Positions 8,061 through 19,095 are shown, counted from the stretch's first letter. The stretch: 64,000 bases of DNA from Parazoarcus communis SWub3 = DSM 12120 (GCF_003226565.1 NZ_QKOE01000014.1:56203-120202); one strand, 5' to 3'. Translations and numbers: made by a program. The notes: a model not told the origin generated them from the letters alone.

Positions 8061-10490
8061 TTATTTTCCGTGCCAGTAGCGAGGGCGCCGCACTCGTTCT
8101 GCATCGACATGCAAACCCTCCTCTGCGAAGCGCAACAAGACAGAGCCCTGACTGTCCGTGCGCCAGTTTCGGGCACCCGCCTCGGCCCAGCGCGCCCACA
8201 CCTGCGGGTGGGGATGGCCAAAGGGATTGAGATGACCCACGGAGAACACCGCAGCCTCCGGCAACACCGCATCGACAAAACTGGCAGTCGACGACGACCG
8301 GCTGCCGTGATGGGCCACGACGATCGCCGAGCTTGCCAGCCCCGGCGCATCCCTTGCCAGCAATGCCCGTTCGCCAGCGCTCTCGATGTCACCGACCAGC
8401 AACAGCACACCCTCTCCCGGCAGCAAGGCCGCCAAATGCGTCTCGTGATCGGCCCCTTGCAGCGGCCCGGTCCGGCTGACACGCAGGACACAGGACTGGT
8501 CATTATTGCGCCTTGCCACCACCCCGCCCGCATTCGGCGAAAGGATCTCGAAACGGACACCGTCCCACTCCCAATGCACTTCATCGGTGCAAAGGCGGAC
8601 TGGCAGTTCAGCCGCCAGCCCCTCAGCTACCCGCATGCCGGCGGTCATCTCCCCCGCCAGCACCTCGCCAACCGGTATTGACCTCAGCACGCTGGCCGCG
8701 CCGCCGATGTGGTCGGCGTCATCATGCGACAACAACAGCCGGTCCAGCCAGCGAACACCGATGGCGCTCAGATAGGGCAGAACACTGCGTTCTCCCGCGT
8801 CACTGCTTGCCCCGAAAGGCGGTCCGGCGTCGTAAAGCAGATCGTGCCCTGCAGTCTGCACATGAACGGCCAGCCCCTGGCCGACGTCGAGCACGGTAGC
8901 AACAAAGCTTCCAACTGGCGGACGGGGTGCTTTCCACCCCAGCAAGGCCAGCACTACAACGAGCGCCGCCAACTTGCCAGGCGCCGGCCGCGGCAACAGC
9001 AACACACCAACGGCGATGCAGCCAGCCAGCGTCAGCCCAAGCGGCGGCCTGGCCTGCTGCCACAAGGCGAGCGACGAAGCCGCCAGTATCTCGAACCAGT
9101 TCATCATCAACGCGGTCAGGCCATGTGCGATCCACAGCAAACCGCTCTCCGGCCAAGGCATTCCAAGCAGCACAAGCGGCGCAATCAGAAAGCTCACCAG
9201 CGGAATCCCCACCGCGTTGGCCAAAGGCCCGACCAGGGAGAAGGACTGAAACAGCACAAGCAGGATCGGGATGGTTGCCAACGTGATCGCGAGTTGAATC
9301 CGGATCGCCGACTTCCAGCCCGCCTCGGCCCGCACCCGGCCCGCCATGACGTAGAGAATCACCCCGACGGCGCCAAACGACAGCCAGAACCCGGCTGACA
9401 ACACAGCCCATGGATCCACCAGCAGAACCACCAGCAAGGCCAGCGCCCAGCTCCTGAAGCCACCCGTCTGACGCCCCAGGAACAGCGCCACCGCGGCGAC
9501 AAGCAGCATGATCAGCGCACGCTGCACCGGCACGCCCATGCCAGCCAGCAAGGCATAGACGGTCGCCGCAATCGCCGCGCTCAGGATCGACGCCTTGCGT
9601 ACCGGCAGTCTCAGCACCAGCCACGAAATCCGGCGCCAGATCACGGCACACAACCCTCCCACCATCAGCGCCAGCAGGGATACATGCAGACCAGAGATGG
9701 CCACAAGGTGACTGACACCCGTGCGACGGAAGGTGTCCCAATGCGCAGCGTCGATCGAGCGCTGATCGCCAACGGCCAGTGCAATCAACACACCAACGTG
9801 AGGCGCATCGGGCAACGCTGCCGCGAAGGCCTTGCGGATGCGGTCGCGCTGCCGATGCACCGCCTCCATGAGGCCGCCCGCATCGACATCGACACGCTCA
9901 GCCTCGTCGAGCGCACGCACCTGGCCGGTCGCGCGCAAATTGCGCTCCAGCAGCCAGACCTCATAGTCGAATCCACCCGGCACCGCTGCTCCGTGCGGGC
10001 GTTTGAGGCGTACGGTAAAGCGCCAGCGCTCACCCGGCGAAACCTGTGGCGGCGGATCCTCGCTGCGACGCGGCCGATACCACGACAACTGGATGCGCTG
10101 CGGCACTCCCGCTTCGGCCTGCTCCACGCGAAAGGCAAAGCGCACCCCGTCAGTTACCGCCTGGGGCAGATCCTCCACCACGCCGACGATACGGACGTCC
10201 CGCCCCTCCAGGGTGCCGTCCAGACGATCCGCAAGGCGAATCTCGGCACGCCAGGCCGCGTAGGCAAAGCCCGCCAGAAACGCGCAGCACAGCATGCCCA
10301 TGGCCAGCGCCATCCTGACCGGCGGCCGGCGACGCCGGTAGCGTGCGGCCATTCCAGTCAGCACGCCTGCAACAAGGCAGACTGCGCCTCCATGGCCGAG
10401 TACGGGCGGTAACTCGGCCTGCTGCTGCAGCGCCCACACACCCAGGCCGAAGGCGAAGATCAGATATGCCATATGCACAACATCATGCAT
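8061..10490 (-). CDS. comEC: DNA internalization/competence protein ComEC/Rec2
   Basis: Inner-membrane channel that passes single-stranded DNA into the cytoplasm during natural transformation. The protein has an N-terminal DUF4131-like region, a multi-helix Competence domain (VSHLVAISGLHVSLLALMVGG segment) and a C-terminal metallo-beta-lactamase fold with LLLSHDDADHIGGA and later VVAHHGSRSSS. About 809 residues, the usual length for proteobacterial ComEC. I chose ATG 10490 (MHDVVHMAYLIF); ATG 10472 (MAYLIFAFGLGVW) fits family alignments equally well. An upstream in-frame ATG at 10550 would overlap the divergent DUF2062 gene and is less likely. No other competence genes are in the window. Confidence 0.92.
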   Translation of the reverse strand: MHDVVHMAYLIFAFGLGVWALQQQAELPPVLGHGGAVCLVAGVLTGMAARYRRRRPPVRMALAMGMLCCAFLAGFAYAAWRAEIRLADRLDGTLEGRDVRIVGVVEDLPQAVTDGVRFAFRVEQAEAGVPQRIQLSWYRPRRSEDPPPQVSPGERWRFTVRLKRPHGAAVPGGFDYEVWLLERNLRATGQVRALDEAERVDVDAGGLMEAVHRQRDRIRKAFAAALPDAPHVGVLIALAVGDQRSIDAAHWDTFRRTGVSHLVAISGLHVSLLALMVGGLCAVIWRRISWLVLRLPVRKASILSAAIAATVYALLAGMGVPVQRALIMLLVAAVALFLGRQTGGFRSWALALLVVLLVDPWAVLSAGFWLSFGAVGVILYVMAGRVRAEAGWKSAIRIQLAITLATIPILLVLFQSFSLVGPLANAVGIPLVSFLIAPLVLLGMPWPESGLLWIAHGLTALMMNWFEILAASSLALWQQARPPLGLTLAGCIAVGVLLLPRPAPGKLAALVVVLALLGWKAPRPPVGSFVATVLDVGQGLAVHVQTAGHDLLYDAGPPFGASSDAGERSVLPYLSAIGVRWLDRLLLSHDDADHIGGAASVLRSIPVGEVLAGEMTAGMRVAEGLAAELPVRLCTDEVHWEWDGVRFEILSPNAGGVVARRNNDQSCVLRVSRTGPLQGADHETHLAALLPGEGVLLLVGDIESAGERALLARDAPGLASSAIVVAHHGSRSSSTASFVDAVLPEAAVFSVGHLNPFGHPHPQVWARWAEAGARNWRTDSQGSVLLRFAEEGLHVDAERVRRPRYWHGK

Positions 10491-10548
10491 GGACGAGCAC
10501 ACCCGGAGCAAGCCTTGGCGGGGCATCGCTACGTTAGAATCGCCTCCC

Positions 10549-11112
10549 ATGAAACGAAAACTGCGGCGCTATCTTCCCCGACACGATGCGGTGCGTGACA
10601 ACCGCTGGTTGCGCCCATTCGCCAGCACGCTGCTGCACCCGCGGCTGTGGTACCTGAACCGGCGCTCGGCTGCAGGGGCCATCGCCGTGGGGCTGTTCTG
10701 CGGTCTGGTACCCGGGCCATTGCAGATGTTGAGCGCAGCCATCGCTTGCGTGCTGTTCCGGGTCAACCTGCCACTGGCCCTGATCGCAACCCTCTACACC
10801 AACCCCTTCACCATCGTCCCACTCTATGTTCTGGCCTACGGCATCGGTAGCTGGGCAATCAATGGTGGCGGTCACGCTTTCGCCGCACCACCCGAAATGG
10901 TGGGCATGGACATTGCCGGCTGGTCCCTGGCGCTGGCCGACTGGATGGCCGGGCTGGGCAAGCCGCTGGCACTGGGTCTGGTACTGCTGGCCAGTGGTCT
11001 GGCCTTGACCGGCTATCTGCTGGTGCGCATCAGCTGGCGCGCCTGGCTGGTGCGGCACTGGCACCGCCGCCTGGCACGCAATGCCGCGCGCAGGGGCAAT
11101 CAGCCGCCTTGA
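10549..11112 (+). CDS. DUF2062 membrane protein
   Basis: A 187-residue inner-membrane protein of the DUF2062 family, function unproven. It starts [15 protein letters not shown] with a basic N-terminus, then shows the family hallmark [20 protein letters not shown] followed by GPLQM and [19 protein letters not shown]. Three or four hydrophobic segments are visible and the C-terminus is Arg-rich ([14 protein letters not shown]). ATG 10549 is preferred over upstream 10489 because family members begin just before the KRxLxR segment. It is divergent from comEC and converges on lolD, overlapping its 3' end by 13 nt. Confidence 0.88.
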   Translation: MKRKLRRYLPRHDAVRDNRWLRPFASTLLHPRLWYLNRRSAAGAIAVGLFCGLVPGPLQMLSAAIACVLFRVNLPLALIATLYTNPFTIVPLYVLAYGIGSWAINGGGHAFAAPPEMVGMDIAGWSLALADWMAGLGKPLALGLVLLASGLALTGYLLVRISWRAWLVRHWHRRLARNAARRGNQPP

Positions 11113-11795
11113 ACCAGCATGCCGTCCTCCAGCCGCAACATGCGCTGGGCGCGACGTGCCATCGACTCGTCATGGGTGACAATCACGAAGCTGGTGGACA
11201 AGCGCTCATTGAGCGACAGCATCAGGTCGAACACCCCGTCTGCGGTGCGCCGGTCCAGATTGCCAGTTGGCTCGTCGGCCAGCACGCACGCGGGCTCGCT
11301 CACCAGAGCCCGGGCAATGGCCGCACGCTGACGTTCGCCGCCGGACAACTCTCCCGGTGCGTGATCCAGCCGATGCGCCAGCCCCACCTCGCCCAGCATC
11401 GCCGCCGCGCGCTCGTCCGCCTCGGCCTTGGCCATGCGCCGGATGTATAGCGGCATGGCGACATTCTCGAGCGCGGAAAACTCTGGCAGCAGATGGTGAA
11501 ACTGGTACACGAAACCCAGCGCGCGATTACGCAGTTCGCCCCGGGTGCGGTCACTCAGCGTGGAAAAATCCTGCCCCATCAGACTGACCGTGCCGGCACT
11601 CGGCACATCCAGGCCACCCAGCAGATGCAGCAAGGTACTCTTGCCGGAACCCGATGCACCGACGATCGCCAGTCGCTCGCCGCGCGCAACCGACAGGCTG
11701 ACGCCGCCCAGCACCTTTACCGCATCCAGCCCCTCGCGGAACTGCTTTTCCAGACCCTCGCACGCCAGCACCGGGACTTCGTTCGCCTTATTCAT
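11100..11795 (-). CDS. lolD: Lipoprotein-releasing ABC transporter ATP-binding protein LolD
   Basis: ATPase of the Lol complex, which extracts outer-membrane lipoproteins from the inner membrane and hands them to LolA. The 231-residue protein has Walker [10 protein letters not shown] (46-54), a Q-loop region [21 protein letters not shown] typical of LolD/MacB-type ATPases, ABC signature LSGGERQR and Walker [12 protein letters not shown]. Its start overlaps the stop of the permease gene by 8 nt, so the two form one transcriptional unit. Its 3' end overlaps the convergent DUF2062 gene by 13 nt. Confidence 0.95.
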   Translation of the reverse strand: MNKANEVPVLACEGLEKQFREGLDAVKVLGGVSLSVARGERLAIVGASGSGKSTLLHLLGGLDVPSAGTVSLMGQDFSTLSDRTRGELRNRALGFVYQFHHLLPEFSALENVAMPLYIRRMAKAEADERAAAMLGEVGLAHRLDHAPGELSGGERQRAAIARALVSEPACVLADEPTGNLDRRTADGVFDLMLSLNERLSTSFVIVTHDESMARRAQRMLRLEDGMLVQGG

Positions 11796-13044
11796 AACGC
11801 AGCGCCTCCGCCGGATTGACCTTGGATGCCCGCCAGCTGGGGTACAAGGCGGCCACCAGCGTCAGCACGAAAGACACGCTCAGGATGGTCACCACGTCGC
11901 TCGCCAGTACCTTGGACGGCAGTTCGTTGATGTAGTAGATCTCCTTGTTCCACAAGGTTGCGCCGGTCAGGGTCTCGAGCGCCGGGATCACTACGTCCAG
12001 GTTGTGTGCGATCGCCAGCCCGCCACCCAGCCCCGCCAGCAGTCCCACCAAGCCGATGATCGAACCCTGCAGCACGAAGATCGTCATGATCGACCCGGGA
12101 CTGGCCCCCAATGTCCGCAGGATGGCGATGTCGGCGTATTTTTCCTGTACCGCCATCACCAGCGTGGACACGATGTTGAACGCCGCAACGCCGACGATCA
12201 GGAACAGGATCAGCGTCATCATGGTTTTTTCCAGTGCCACCGCGCGGAAGAAGTTCGCGTGGCTGCGCGTCCAGTCGCTGATGCCGAGACCCGGCTCCTC
12301 GATGTAACGGATCAGCTCCCGCGCGACCCGGGGTGCGGCAAACAGGTCATCGAGCTTGAGCCGGACACCACTGACCCCATCACCCATGCGATACAAGGCC
12401 TGGGCATCGGCAATGTGAATCAGCGCCAGACCGGAGTCGTATTCGTACATGCCGGCTTCGAAGATGCCGACCACTTCGAACTGCTTCACCCGTGGCAGCA
12501 CGGCTGCCGGCGTCACCAGGCCCTGGGGCGCGATCAGCGTCACCTTGTCACCCATCCCTACACGCAAGGCCAGCGCCAGGTCCCGCCCAAGCACAATGCC
12601 GAAGCGGCCGGCCTGCAGCGCGTCAAAGCGGCCGGCCTTCATGTGCTGGGCGAAATCCGCCACGGTCTCTTCCAGCGCCGGAATCACCCCTCGCACCATG
12701 GTGCCGCGCACTGCCTCGTCGAACGACAGCATGCCCTGCTCCTGCACATAGGGCGCAGCCGCCTTGACCGAAGGATGGCGGCTGGCTTGCTCGGCTACTT
12801 GCTGCCACGAGCGCAGTTCGCTATCGAACGCCTGCACCTGCACGTGCGAAGCGACGCCAAGAATGCGGGTGCGCAACTCCTCCTGAAACCCGTTCATCAC
12901 CGACAGCACCACGATCAATGCCGCGACACCGAGCGCGATGCCCAGCATGGAGACAAGCGAAATAAAGGAGATGAAGCGGTTACGCCCCTGCGCACGCTTG
13001 CGCGAGCGGGTGTAACGCAGCCCCACGAGAAATTCATAACGCAT
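11788..13044 (-). CDS. lolC: Lipoprotein-releasing ABC transporter permease LolC/LolE family
   Basis: Inner-membrane permease of the Lol lipoprotein sorting complex, 418 residues. N-terminus [20 protein letters not shown] leads into a first membrane segment ([20 protein letters not shown], about 27-50), then a large periplasmic MacB-like domain to about residue 270, then three C-terminal membrane segments. Only one permease gene is present next to lolD, so the complex may use a LolF-like homodimer, or the partner may be encoded elsewhere; the C versus E assignment is not secure. Upstream, 13045-13134 contains the likely promoter of lolCD and the terminator of the YgiQ gene. Confidence 0.9.
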   Translation of the reverse strand: MRYEFLVGLRYTRSRKRAQGRNRFISFISLVSMLGIALGVAALIVVLSVMNGFQEELRTRILGVASHVQVQAFDSELRSWQQVAEQASRHPSVKAAAPYVQEQGMLSFDEAVRGTMVRGVIPALEETVADFAQHMKAGRFDALQAGRFGIVLGRDLALALRVGMGDKVTLIAPQGLVTPAAVLPRVKQFEVVGIFEAGMYEYDSGLALIHIADAQALYRMGDGVSGVRLKLDDLFAAPRVARELIRYIEEPGLGISDWTRSHANFFRAVALEKTMMTLILFLIVGVAAFNIVSTLVMAVQEKYADIAILRTLGASPGSIMTIFVLQGSIIGLVGLLAGLGGGLAIAHNLDVVIPALETLTGATLWNKEIYYINELPSKVLASDVVTILSVSFVLTLVAALYPSWRASKVNPAEALRYE

Positions 13045-13085
13045 CTGATCAGTTACCGAATGGGCACACGGGGCGCCATGATAAA

Positions 13086-13107
13086 TGCGGCAGCCTTGAC
13101 TGCCGCA
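13086..13107 (-). terminator. Stem-loop downstream of the YgiQ-type gene
   Basis: Perfect 8-bp inverted repeat TGCGGCAG / CTGCCGCA with a 6-nt loop, 28 nt beyond the stop of the minus-strand radical-SAM gene. On the minus strand it is followed by TTTAT, a short T-rich tail, so it fits a weak rho-independent terminator. Confidence 0.55.
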
Positions 13108-13134
13108 GAGAAAAGCCGGTGCGAATCAACGGAA

Positions 13135-15345
13135 TCAACGTTTTGGGGAGCGGGCGCCACGCGGCCCGGCAGGCTTCGCCAGGTGGTCGCGCGCAGGTGC
13201 GGATCCGCGTCGGGCGGGCGCGGACCGGCCATTGGGCGCCGCCTGCTCGACACGACGGCGCGAGCCGGCATGAGCGGGCGTGGCTGCACTGGCCGGCTGA
13301 TGTCGCGGCACCAGGCAGCCAGGCCCGTTGCCGATCAAGTCAGCCCGCCCCATCCGCATCAAGCCCTCGCGCAGGATCGGCCAGTTGTCCGGATCGTGCC
13401 AGCGCAGGAACGCCTTGTGCAGCTTGCGCAGCTTGCCGGTACGCACCGTTTCCACTGCCTCCGATTCAGCCGAGACTTTCTTCAGCGGATTCTTGCGAGT
13501 GTGGTACATCGTCGTCGCCAGCGCCATCGGCGTCGGCAGGAAGGTCTGCACCTGATCCAGACGGAAGTCGTTCTCTTTCAGCCAGAGGGCGAGGTTGAGC
13601 ATGTCCTCGTCGGTGGTACCAGGATGTGCGGCAATGAAGTACGGCACCAGATGCTGCTTCTTGCCCGCCTCCTTCGAGTACTTCTCGAACAGCACGCGGA
13701 AAGCCTCGTAGGCCCCCATGCCTGGCTTCATCATCTTTGAAAGTGGCCCGTCCTCGCTGTGCTCGGGCGCGATCTTGAGCAGACCAGACACATGGTGGGT
13801 GACCAACTCCTTTACGTACTCCGGCGAGCGCACCGCAAGGTCGTAACGCAGGCCCGAGCCAATGGTGATGCGCTTGACCCCGGGAATCGCCCGCGCCTTG
13901 CGGTACAACTGGATCAGCGGACCGTGATCGGTGCCGAGGTTCTCGCAGATACCCGGGTAGACACAGGACAGCCGGCGACAGGAATGCTCGATCTCGGGAT
14001 CCTTGCACGCCATCCGGTACATGTTGGCGGTCGGCCCGCCCAGATCGGAGATATGTCCCTTGAAATCCGGCGACTTGTCACGGATTTCCTCGATTTCCCG
14101 CAGGATGGACGCTTCCGAACGGCTCTGGATGATGCGCCCTTCGTGCTCGGTGATCGAACAGAAGGTACAGCCACCAAAACAGCCTCGCATGATGTTGATC
14201 GAAAACTTGATCATGTCCCAGGCAGGGATCCGCGCCCCGCCATAGGCGGGATGCGGCTGACGGGCATAGGGCAGTCCGTAGACAAAATCCATTTCCACGG
14301 TCTCGAGCGGAACCGGCGGCGGGTTCAGCCAGACATCCCGCGCGCCGGGGCCTTCGCCATGACGCTGCACCATGGCCCGCGCGTTGCCGGGGTTGGACTC
14401 CAGGTGAAACACCCTTGAAGCGTGCGCGTACAGCACTGCATCGTCCTTGACCTGCTCATAGGCCGGCAGGCGCACCACGGTATGTTCGCGCGCCGCGCGC
14501 CGGCTCGCCACCCGCTCGGCCAGCGGCATGATGCGAATTGGCTGGGCACCATCGGCAGCGGGCTTCGTCGCAGCCGCGACAGGCTCCATCGCATAGGGAT
14601 CAGGATGGCTATCGATGCGACCGGGGCGGTCGATCGCGGTCGAGGCCACTTCCACCCAGCCTTCCGGGCGCCAGTCTGGCCTGACCATGAAGGCAGTGCC
14701 GCGAAGATCTCGGATCGCGTCGATTGCCTCACCCGCCGCCAGCCGCTGCGTCAAGGCCACCAGCGCACGCTCGGCGTTGCCGAACAACAGGATGTCGGCC
14801 TTGGAATCCGGCAGCACCGAACGCCGAACCTTGTCCGACCAGTAATCGTAGTGTGCGATGCGGCGCAACGACGCTTCGATCGAGCCAATCACCACATTGA
14901 CACCCGGAAACGCCTCCCGGGCGCGCTGCGCATACACCGTGACGGCCCGGTCCGGCCGCTTGTCGGGCAAGGCGCCGGGTGTGTAGGCGTCGTCCGAACG
15001 GATCTTGCGATCCGAGGTGTAACGATTGACCATCGAATCCATGTTGCCGGCGGTGATGCCGAAATACAGCCGCGGCCGGCCCAGCGCACGGAAGGGATCG
15101 GCAGACTGCCAGTCCGGCTGGCTGATGATGCCGACGCGAAAGCCATGCGCCTCCAGCAGACGGCCAACCAGGGCCATGCCAAAGCTGGGGTGATCGATAT
15201 AGGCATCGCCTGTGACAAGGACGACATCACAGGCGTCCCAGCCCAGTGCCTGCATTTCGGCACGGGACATCGGCAGGAAAGGCGCCGCACGTTTGGCGGC
15301 AACGACAGGCAATATGGAAACGGCGGCACTCATGATGGGCGCCAT
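13135..15345 (-). CDS. YgiQ family radical SAM protein
   Basis: A 736-residue iron-sulfur radical-SAM enzyme of the YgiQ (UPF0313) family, whose reaction is unknown. It has an N-terminal domain with [17 protein letters not shown], the radical-SAM cluster motif [10 protein letters not shown] (Cys 389, 393 and 396 counted from ATG 15345), a family segment [16 protein letters not shown] and a basic, low-complexity C-terminal tail rich in Arg, Ala and Pro. An alternative start is ATG 15333 (MSAAVSIL), four codons later. It is monocistronic between lolCD and the second GGDEF/EAL pair, all on the minus strand. Confidence 0.92.
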   Translation of the reverse strand: MAPIMSAAVSILPVVAAKRAAPFLPMSRAEMQALGWDACDVVLVTGDAYIDHPSFGMALVGRLLEAHGFRVGIISQPDWQSADPFRALGRPRLYFGITAGNMDSMVNRYTSDRKIRSDDAYTPGALPDKRPDRAVTVYAQRAREAFPGVNVVIGSIEASLRRIAHYDYWSDKVRRSVLPDSKADILLFGNAERALVALTQRLAAGEAIDAIRDLRGTAFMVRPDWRPEGWVEVASTAIDRPGRIDSHPDPYAMEPVAAATKPAADGAQPIRIMPLAERVASRRAAREHTVVRLPAYEQVKDDAVLYAHASRVFHLESNPGNARAMVQRHGEGPGARDVWLNPPPVPLETVEMDFVYGLPYARQPHPAYGGARIPAWDMIKFSINIMRGCFGGCTFCSITEHEGRIIQSRSEASILREIEEIRDKSPDFKGHISDLGGPTANMYRMACKDPEIEHSCRRLSCVYPGICENLGTDHGPLIQLYRKARAIPGVKRITIGSGLRYDLAVRSPEYVKELVTHHVSGLLKIAPEHSEDGPLSKMMKPGMGAYEAFRVLFEKYSKEAGKKQHLVPYFIAAHPGTTDEDMLNLALWLKENDFRLDQVQTFLPTPMALATTMYHTRKNPLKKVSAESEAVETVRTGKLRKLHKAFLRWHDPDNWPILREGLMRMGRADLIGNGPGCLVPRHQPASAATPAHAGSRRRVEQAAPNGRSAPARRGSAPARDHLAKPAGPRGARSPKR

Positions 15346-15428
15346 TGTATCGGTCCCGACCCGCCTGCCGCGCCCCGGCCTTGCACCTTTTTACCAAATC
15401 GCCCGTTGATCAGGCGCCAACAGGACCA

Positions 15429-17945
15429 TCAGGCGCCGGCAACCTCACCCCGGGCAGCACGCAGACGTGCCTCGATCTGCTCCGCTGGCGCGGGTTTTCC
15501 GAAAAAGTAGCCCTGAAATACGTCGCAGCCGGCTTCAACGAGGTAGTCAATCTGGCCCTGGGTCTCGACCCCCTCTGCCAGCACACGAAGATCGAGCTCA
15601 TGCGCCATGGCGACGATCGCGTCGATCAGAACGGCCGGCGACTTGCCTTCGCCTTCGACCGGGCCGACGCCGATATCCATGACGAAGGAGCGATCGATCT
15701 TAAGGGTTTCAAACGGCAGCCGCCGCAGGTAAGCCAGACTGGAATAACCGGTACCAAAATCATCCAGCGCAAAGCGGATGCCACGCTCGCGCAGCGCACG
15801 CATGGTCTCCACGGTGGCGTCCAGATCGTCCGCGACCACGGACTCGGTCAGTTCGAGTTCGATCGAAAGCGCATCCACACCGACCCGGGCCAGCACATCC
15901 TCCAGCCGGTGGATGAAATCGCCTTCGCGGAACTGACGGGGACTGACGTTGACACCCATGGTCAGCCCCTTGGCCAAACCCATCTCCTGCCAGCGCTTCA
16001 GGCAGCGCACCGCCTCTTCCAGCACCCAGTTGCCCAGCGGTACGATCAAGCCCGACGCCTCTGCCTCGGGGATGAAGAGCCCAGGCGGAATCAAGCCACG
16101 GACCGGATGCTGCCAGCGCACCAGTGCCTCCATACCCAGCATGCGTCCCTGCGCATCCACCTGAGGCTGATAGTGCAGCAGCAACTCTCCCCCCTGCTTC
16201 AGGCTGCGCGTCAGATCGTTGCGCAAGGCCAGACGCGCACCTGCCGCCTCCTGCAGTGCATGGGCAAAGAAGTGGACCCGGCTGTCGTTCGCCTCCTTGG
16301 CCCGGTTCATCGCGGTTTCCGCCTCGCGCAGTAACTCGGGCGGGTCGCGACTGTCGTTGGGAATCATCACCACACCCGCACCCGCCTTGAAATGCAGATC
16401 AGTCCCGCCAACTTCCACCGGCGCCATGATGCTCTCGATGAACCTCTCCGCCTCACGAGCCGCCTCGGCGGATGCCGCTTCCAGATCGCCGGCAAGATCG
16501 GCAAGCAGGATGGCAAAGGTATCACCATCGATGCGTGCGACCAGGTCCTTTTCGTGGCGCAGGATATTCAGGCGCCGCGCAATTGTCCGCAACACCTCAT
16601 CGCCGGCGGCCATACCGAGGGAGTCATTGACCGACGAGAAACCATCCAGGTTGAAAGTGAGTACGGCAGCACGATGATTCAGACGATCTACCTCATCGAG
16701 CTCGGCCCGCACCCGCTCCAGAAACTGGCGCCGGTTGGGCAGACTGGTCAGCGCATCGAAATAGGCCAGACGACGTATCTCATCCTGCGCCTGAAGGCGT
16801 TCGCGAATGTCGCGTATGGCAACGATCCGGCGCAACACGTTGTCGGCACGACTCTGCTTGACCTTGATCTCGGCCGGAATCCTGACCCCTGACGGCGACA
16901 CGAACTCGACTTCCCAGGCACCTTCCAGCCCTTCTTGTGCCCGACGGCGCACCAACTCACGCTGCTCCGGCGCCACAAGCTCGTAGATATCACGCCCGAC
17001 CAGTCCCCCCGGATCGCTCTCATAAAGCGCTTCAGCCGCCCGATTGGCATCGACGATCACGCCATCCTGATGAATCAGGATGGCCTCGAACGAGGCATCC
17101 GACAGCTGCCTGAAGCGCGCCTCGCTATCCGCAAGCTCGTCGACCTTCCGTTTTAGCGACTCTGCCATCGCTGTCAGGGCATCGGCCAGCACCTTGAATT
17201 CACCGCCACCACGAAAACGCGGTATGCGCTGAAACGCCCCCTTACCGACCTGTGCCATGCCCTCGCACAAAGCCATGACAGGTCGATAGACATGCGTGCG
17301 CAGGATGATTCCCAACACCACCAGCGCCAACAGCGCAACCAATCCAAACAGCAGGGACTGCTGGCGGAAGTGTGCCACCGCCTCGGCAGCAATCGGTGCC
17401 AGGTCGTATTCAATCAGCAACACGCCCGTCCGGTAGCTGCGGATTTCGCCAGGCAGCAAACCCAGCGTCACCGGCGCCACGGCCATCAACCGCCTGACGC
17501 CATCAGACCCCTTGTCAAACCAGAGCAGCTCACTCGACTGCTGCCGGGCCACAGCCATCTCCCGCTCGGGAAAGCGATCGAGGACCTGCGCCACCGACCT
17601 GCCCCGCCACGCAAACTGCGTCGCGGCGATCACCTTGTCGGCATCGTCGACCAGTGCCGCATGATTGACCGCAGGATTCAAGCCCAGCTCACTGACAATG
17701 CTGTCCGTGCTGCCGCCCTCGCCGCGCCTGAGCGCATTTTCCAGCTGACGCTGGACGCCAAGGAGTTCAGGCCTGGATTGCGCCTCGACAAAACGTTCGA
17801 GTGCACGTTCGTGATTGCGGTACTCCACCACCATCAAGACAACGAACACGAGGCCAAATACCAGCGACAGAACCAGTGGCAACCACACCCTCAGGCTGCC
17901 GACCCAATACGAATGGTCACGGTTTCCAGCGTTGCCCGGGCTCAT
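15429..17945 (-). CDS. Membrane PAS-GGDEF-EAL protein with degenerate GGDEF site
   Basis: An 838-residue inner-membrane c-di-GMP enzyme. Membrane segment at about 19-40, periplasmic region, second membrane segment near 200-220 followed by a HAMP-like stretch, a PAS domain (ASFEAILIHQDGVIVDANRAA), a GGDEF-fold domain and an EAL domain. The cyclase motif is altered to DGDTF (473-477) instead of GGDEF, while MEALVRW (EAL at 606-608) is intact, so it is expected to act mainly as a phosphodiesterase, possibly with the GGDEF fold as a GTP-binding regulator. Its start overlaps the upstream binding-protein stop by 4 nt. A second example in this window of a periplasmic binding protein coupled to a c-di-GMP enzyme. 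Confidence 0.92.
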   Translation of the reverse strand: MSPGNAGNRDHSYWVGSLRVWLPLVLSLVFGLVFVVLMVVEYRNHERALERFVEAQSRPELLGVQRQLENALRRGEGGSTDSIVSELGLNPAVNHAALVDDADKVIAATQFAWRGRSVAQVLDRFPEREMAVARQQSSELLWFDKGSDGVRRLMAVAPVTLGLLPGEIRSYRTGVLLIEYDLAPIAAEAVAHFRQQSLLFGLVALLALVVLGIILRTHVYRPVMALCEGMAQVGKGAFQRIPRFRGGGEFKVLADALTAMAESLKRKVDELADSEARFRQLSDASFEAILIHQDGVIVDANRAAEALYESDPGGLVGRDIYELVAPEQRELVRRRAQEGLEGAWEVEFVSPSGVRIPAEIKVKQSRADNVLRRIVAIRDIRERLQAQDEIRRLAYFDALTSLPNRRQFLERVRAELDEVDRLNHRAAVLTFNLDGFSSVNDSLGMAAGDEVLRTIARRLNILRHEKDLVARIDGDTFAILLADLAGDLEAASAEAAREAERFIESIMAPVEVGGTDLHFKAGAGVVMIPNDSRDPPELLREAETAMNRAKEANDSRVHFFAHALQEAAGARLALRNDLTRSLKQGGELLLHYQPQVDAQGRMLGMEALVRWQHPVRGLIPPGLFIPEAEASGLIVPLGNWVLEEAVRCLKRWQEMGLAKGLTMGVNVSPRQFREGDFIHRLEDVLARVGVDALSIELELTESVVADDLDATVETMRALRERGIRFALDDFGTGYSSLAYLRRLPFETLKIDRSFVMDIGVGPVEGEGKSPAVLIDAIVAMAHELDLRVLAEGVETQGQIDYLVEAGCDVFQGYFFGKPAPAEQIEARLRAARGEVAGA

Positions 17946-18931
17946 CGCGCACGCCCTTCGATGCGCACAAAGCGACCATCCAGCAAGCCCGAGACCTCAG
18001 GCGGGCGCACCAGCAGGCCACGCTCAAGCATGATGTCTGCAAGTCGCTCGACCGTTGCCCCCAAAGAAGCCGAGGCACCATCGAGCAAGGCCGCATTGGC
18101 CTCGACATCCGGGATGATCAGGCCATCCAGTGCAGCCTGGAATTCATCCTCCGTGAGTCCACTACGGGGTGTCATTGCTGCGATCGCGTGCTGTGGCGTC
18201 TCGCGCAGCCGCCTCATCGCCTCGATCTGTCCCTTCAGCAGACGACGTACGCGATCTTCACAGCACTCGAGAACGTCCCGCCGGACTGCGAGCACATCGA
18301 CAATCTCACCCGGGATGCTCCGGCTGTCGAACAGGACGCGTGCATCTGCGCTACGTAACTGCTGGATGACAGGCTCGAAACTGACCACGGCGTCGACCTT
18401 GCGCTGCAGGAAGGCATCGACGTGCTCGTCAATCGGCATGGGGACGACATCGACGTCCCAGGCCTTCAGCCCCCCCGCCCGCAATGCCGCATCCAGCATG
18501 TAGGCGCCAAGCGCGGTCTGCTCCACGCCAATGCGTTTGCCGACGAGGTCGGATAGCTGGGTGATTTCCGGGCGTACCAGCAAGGCGTCCGCACCTGCCG
18601 AAACATCCATGGCCCATACGATGGAGAGCGGTACGCCGTCGTGCACCAGTTTGAGGACCTCATCCAGCGTCAACCCTGCTGCATCGAGCTTGCCGACCTT
18701 GAGCGCATCCATGACCTGCGTGGATGACGCAAGCTCTACCAGCCTGACCGGCGCCCCGTCATAAGCCCCCAGATCACGAGCGTAGAGCAAGGTTCCGTAG
18801 CCCGGCCAGTTGTTGACACCGACACGCAGGGGGGCTTCGTAGCCACCACCACAAGCTGCCAGCAGGCAGATCCCGACAATGCCGAGCAGCCATGAAGCAG
18901 GAACGCGCATGCATCGCCAGACGGAGTTCAA
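17942..18931 (-). CDS. NMT1/NrtA-like solute-binding lipoprotein paired with GGDEF/EAL gene
   Basis: A 329-residue lipoprotein: hydrophobic signal WLLGIVGICLLAAC with lipobox LAAC (Cys27 if started at 18931; ATG 18910, MRVPASW, is an equally plausible start). The mature part is a nitrate/sulfonate/taurine-type binding fold (LRVGVNNWPGYGTLLYARDL near the start, DALKVGKLDAAGLTLDE, LVGKRIGVEQTALGAYML). No permease or ATPase gene is adjacent; the stop overlaps the start of the PAS-GGDEF-EAL gene by 4 nt (ATGA). The context argues for a ligand sensor feeding the membrane c-di-GMP enzyme rather than an importer subunit. Ligand unknown. Confidence 0.85.
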   Translation of the reverse strand: MNSVWRCMRVPASWLLGIVGICLLAACGGGYEAPLRVGVNNWPGYGTLLYARDLGAYDGAPVRLVELASSTQVMDALKVGKLDAAGLTLDEVLKLVHDGVPLSIVWAMDVSAGADALLVRPEITQLSDLVGKRIGVEQTALGAYMLDAALRAGGLKAWDVDVVPMPIDEHVDAFLQRKVDAVVSFEPVIQQLRSADARVLFDSRSIPGEIVDVLAVRRDVLECCEDRVRRLLKGQIEAMRRLRETPQHAIAAMTPRSGLTEDEFQAALDGLIIPDVEANAALLDGASASLGATVERLADIMLERGLLVRPPEVSGLLDGRFVRIEGRAR

Positions 18932-19095
18932 ACCACACGCTCGACAGGGAATAGGGACTTCCGGATTGTAACAAGGCTTGTTCTCCCGACAAGCCCCAGA
19001 ATGGGCATTGGCTGACGCCGATCAAGCCTCCACTGGAATCCGGAGGGGTGGTGGTGGCGTGCTAGACTCGCGACCGACTGAAGCAAGACGCCCCG

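Noticed and set aside
11545..13740. 731-codon plus-strand open frame opposite lolC and the YgiQ gene
   Set aside because: Antisense shadow of two recognisable genes; low-complexity Arg/His/Gln-rich translation, no ribosome binding site, no domain.
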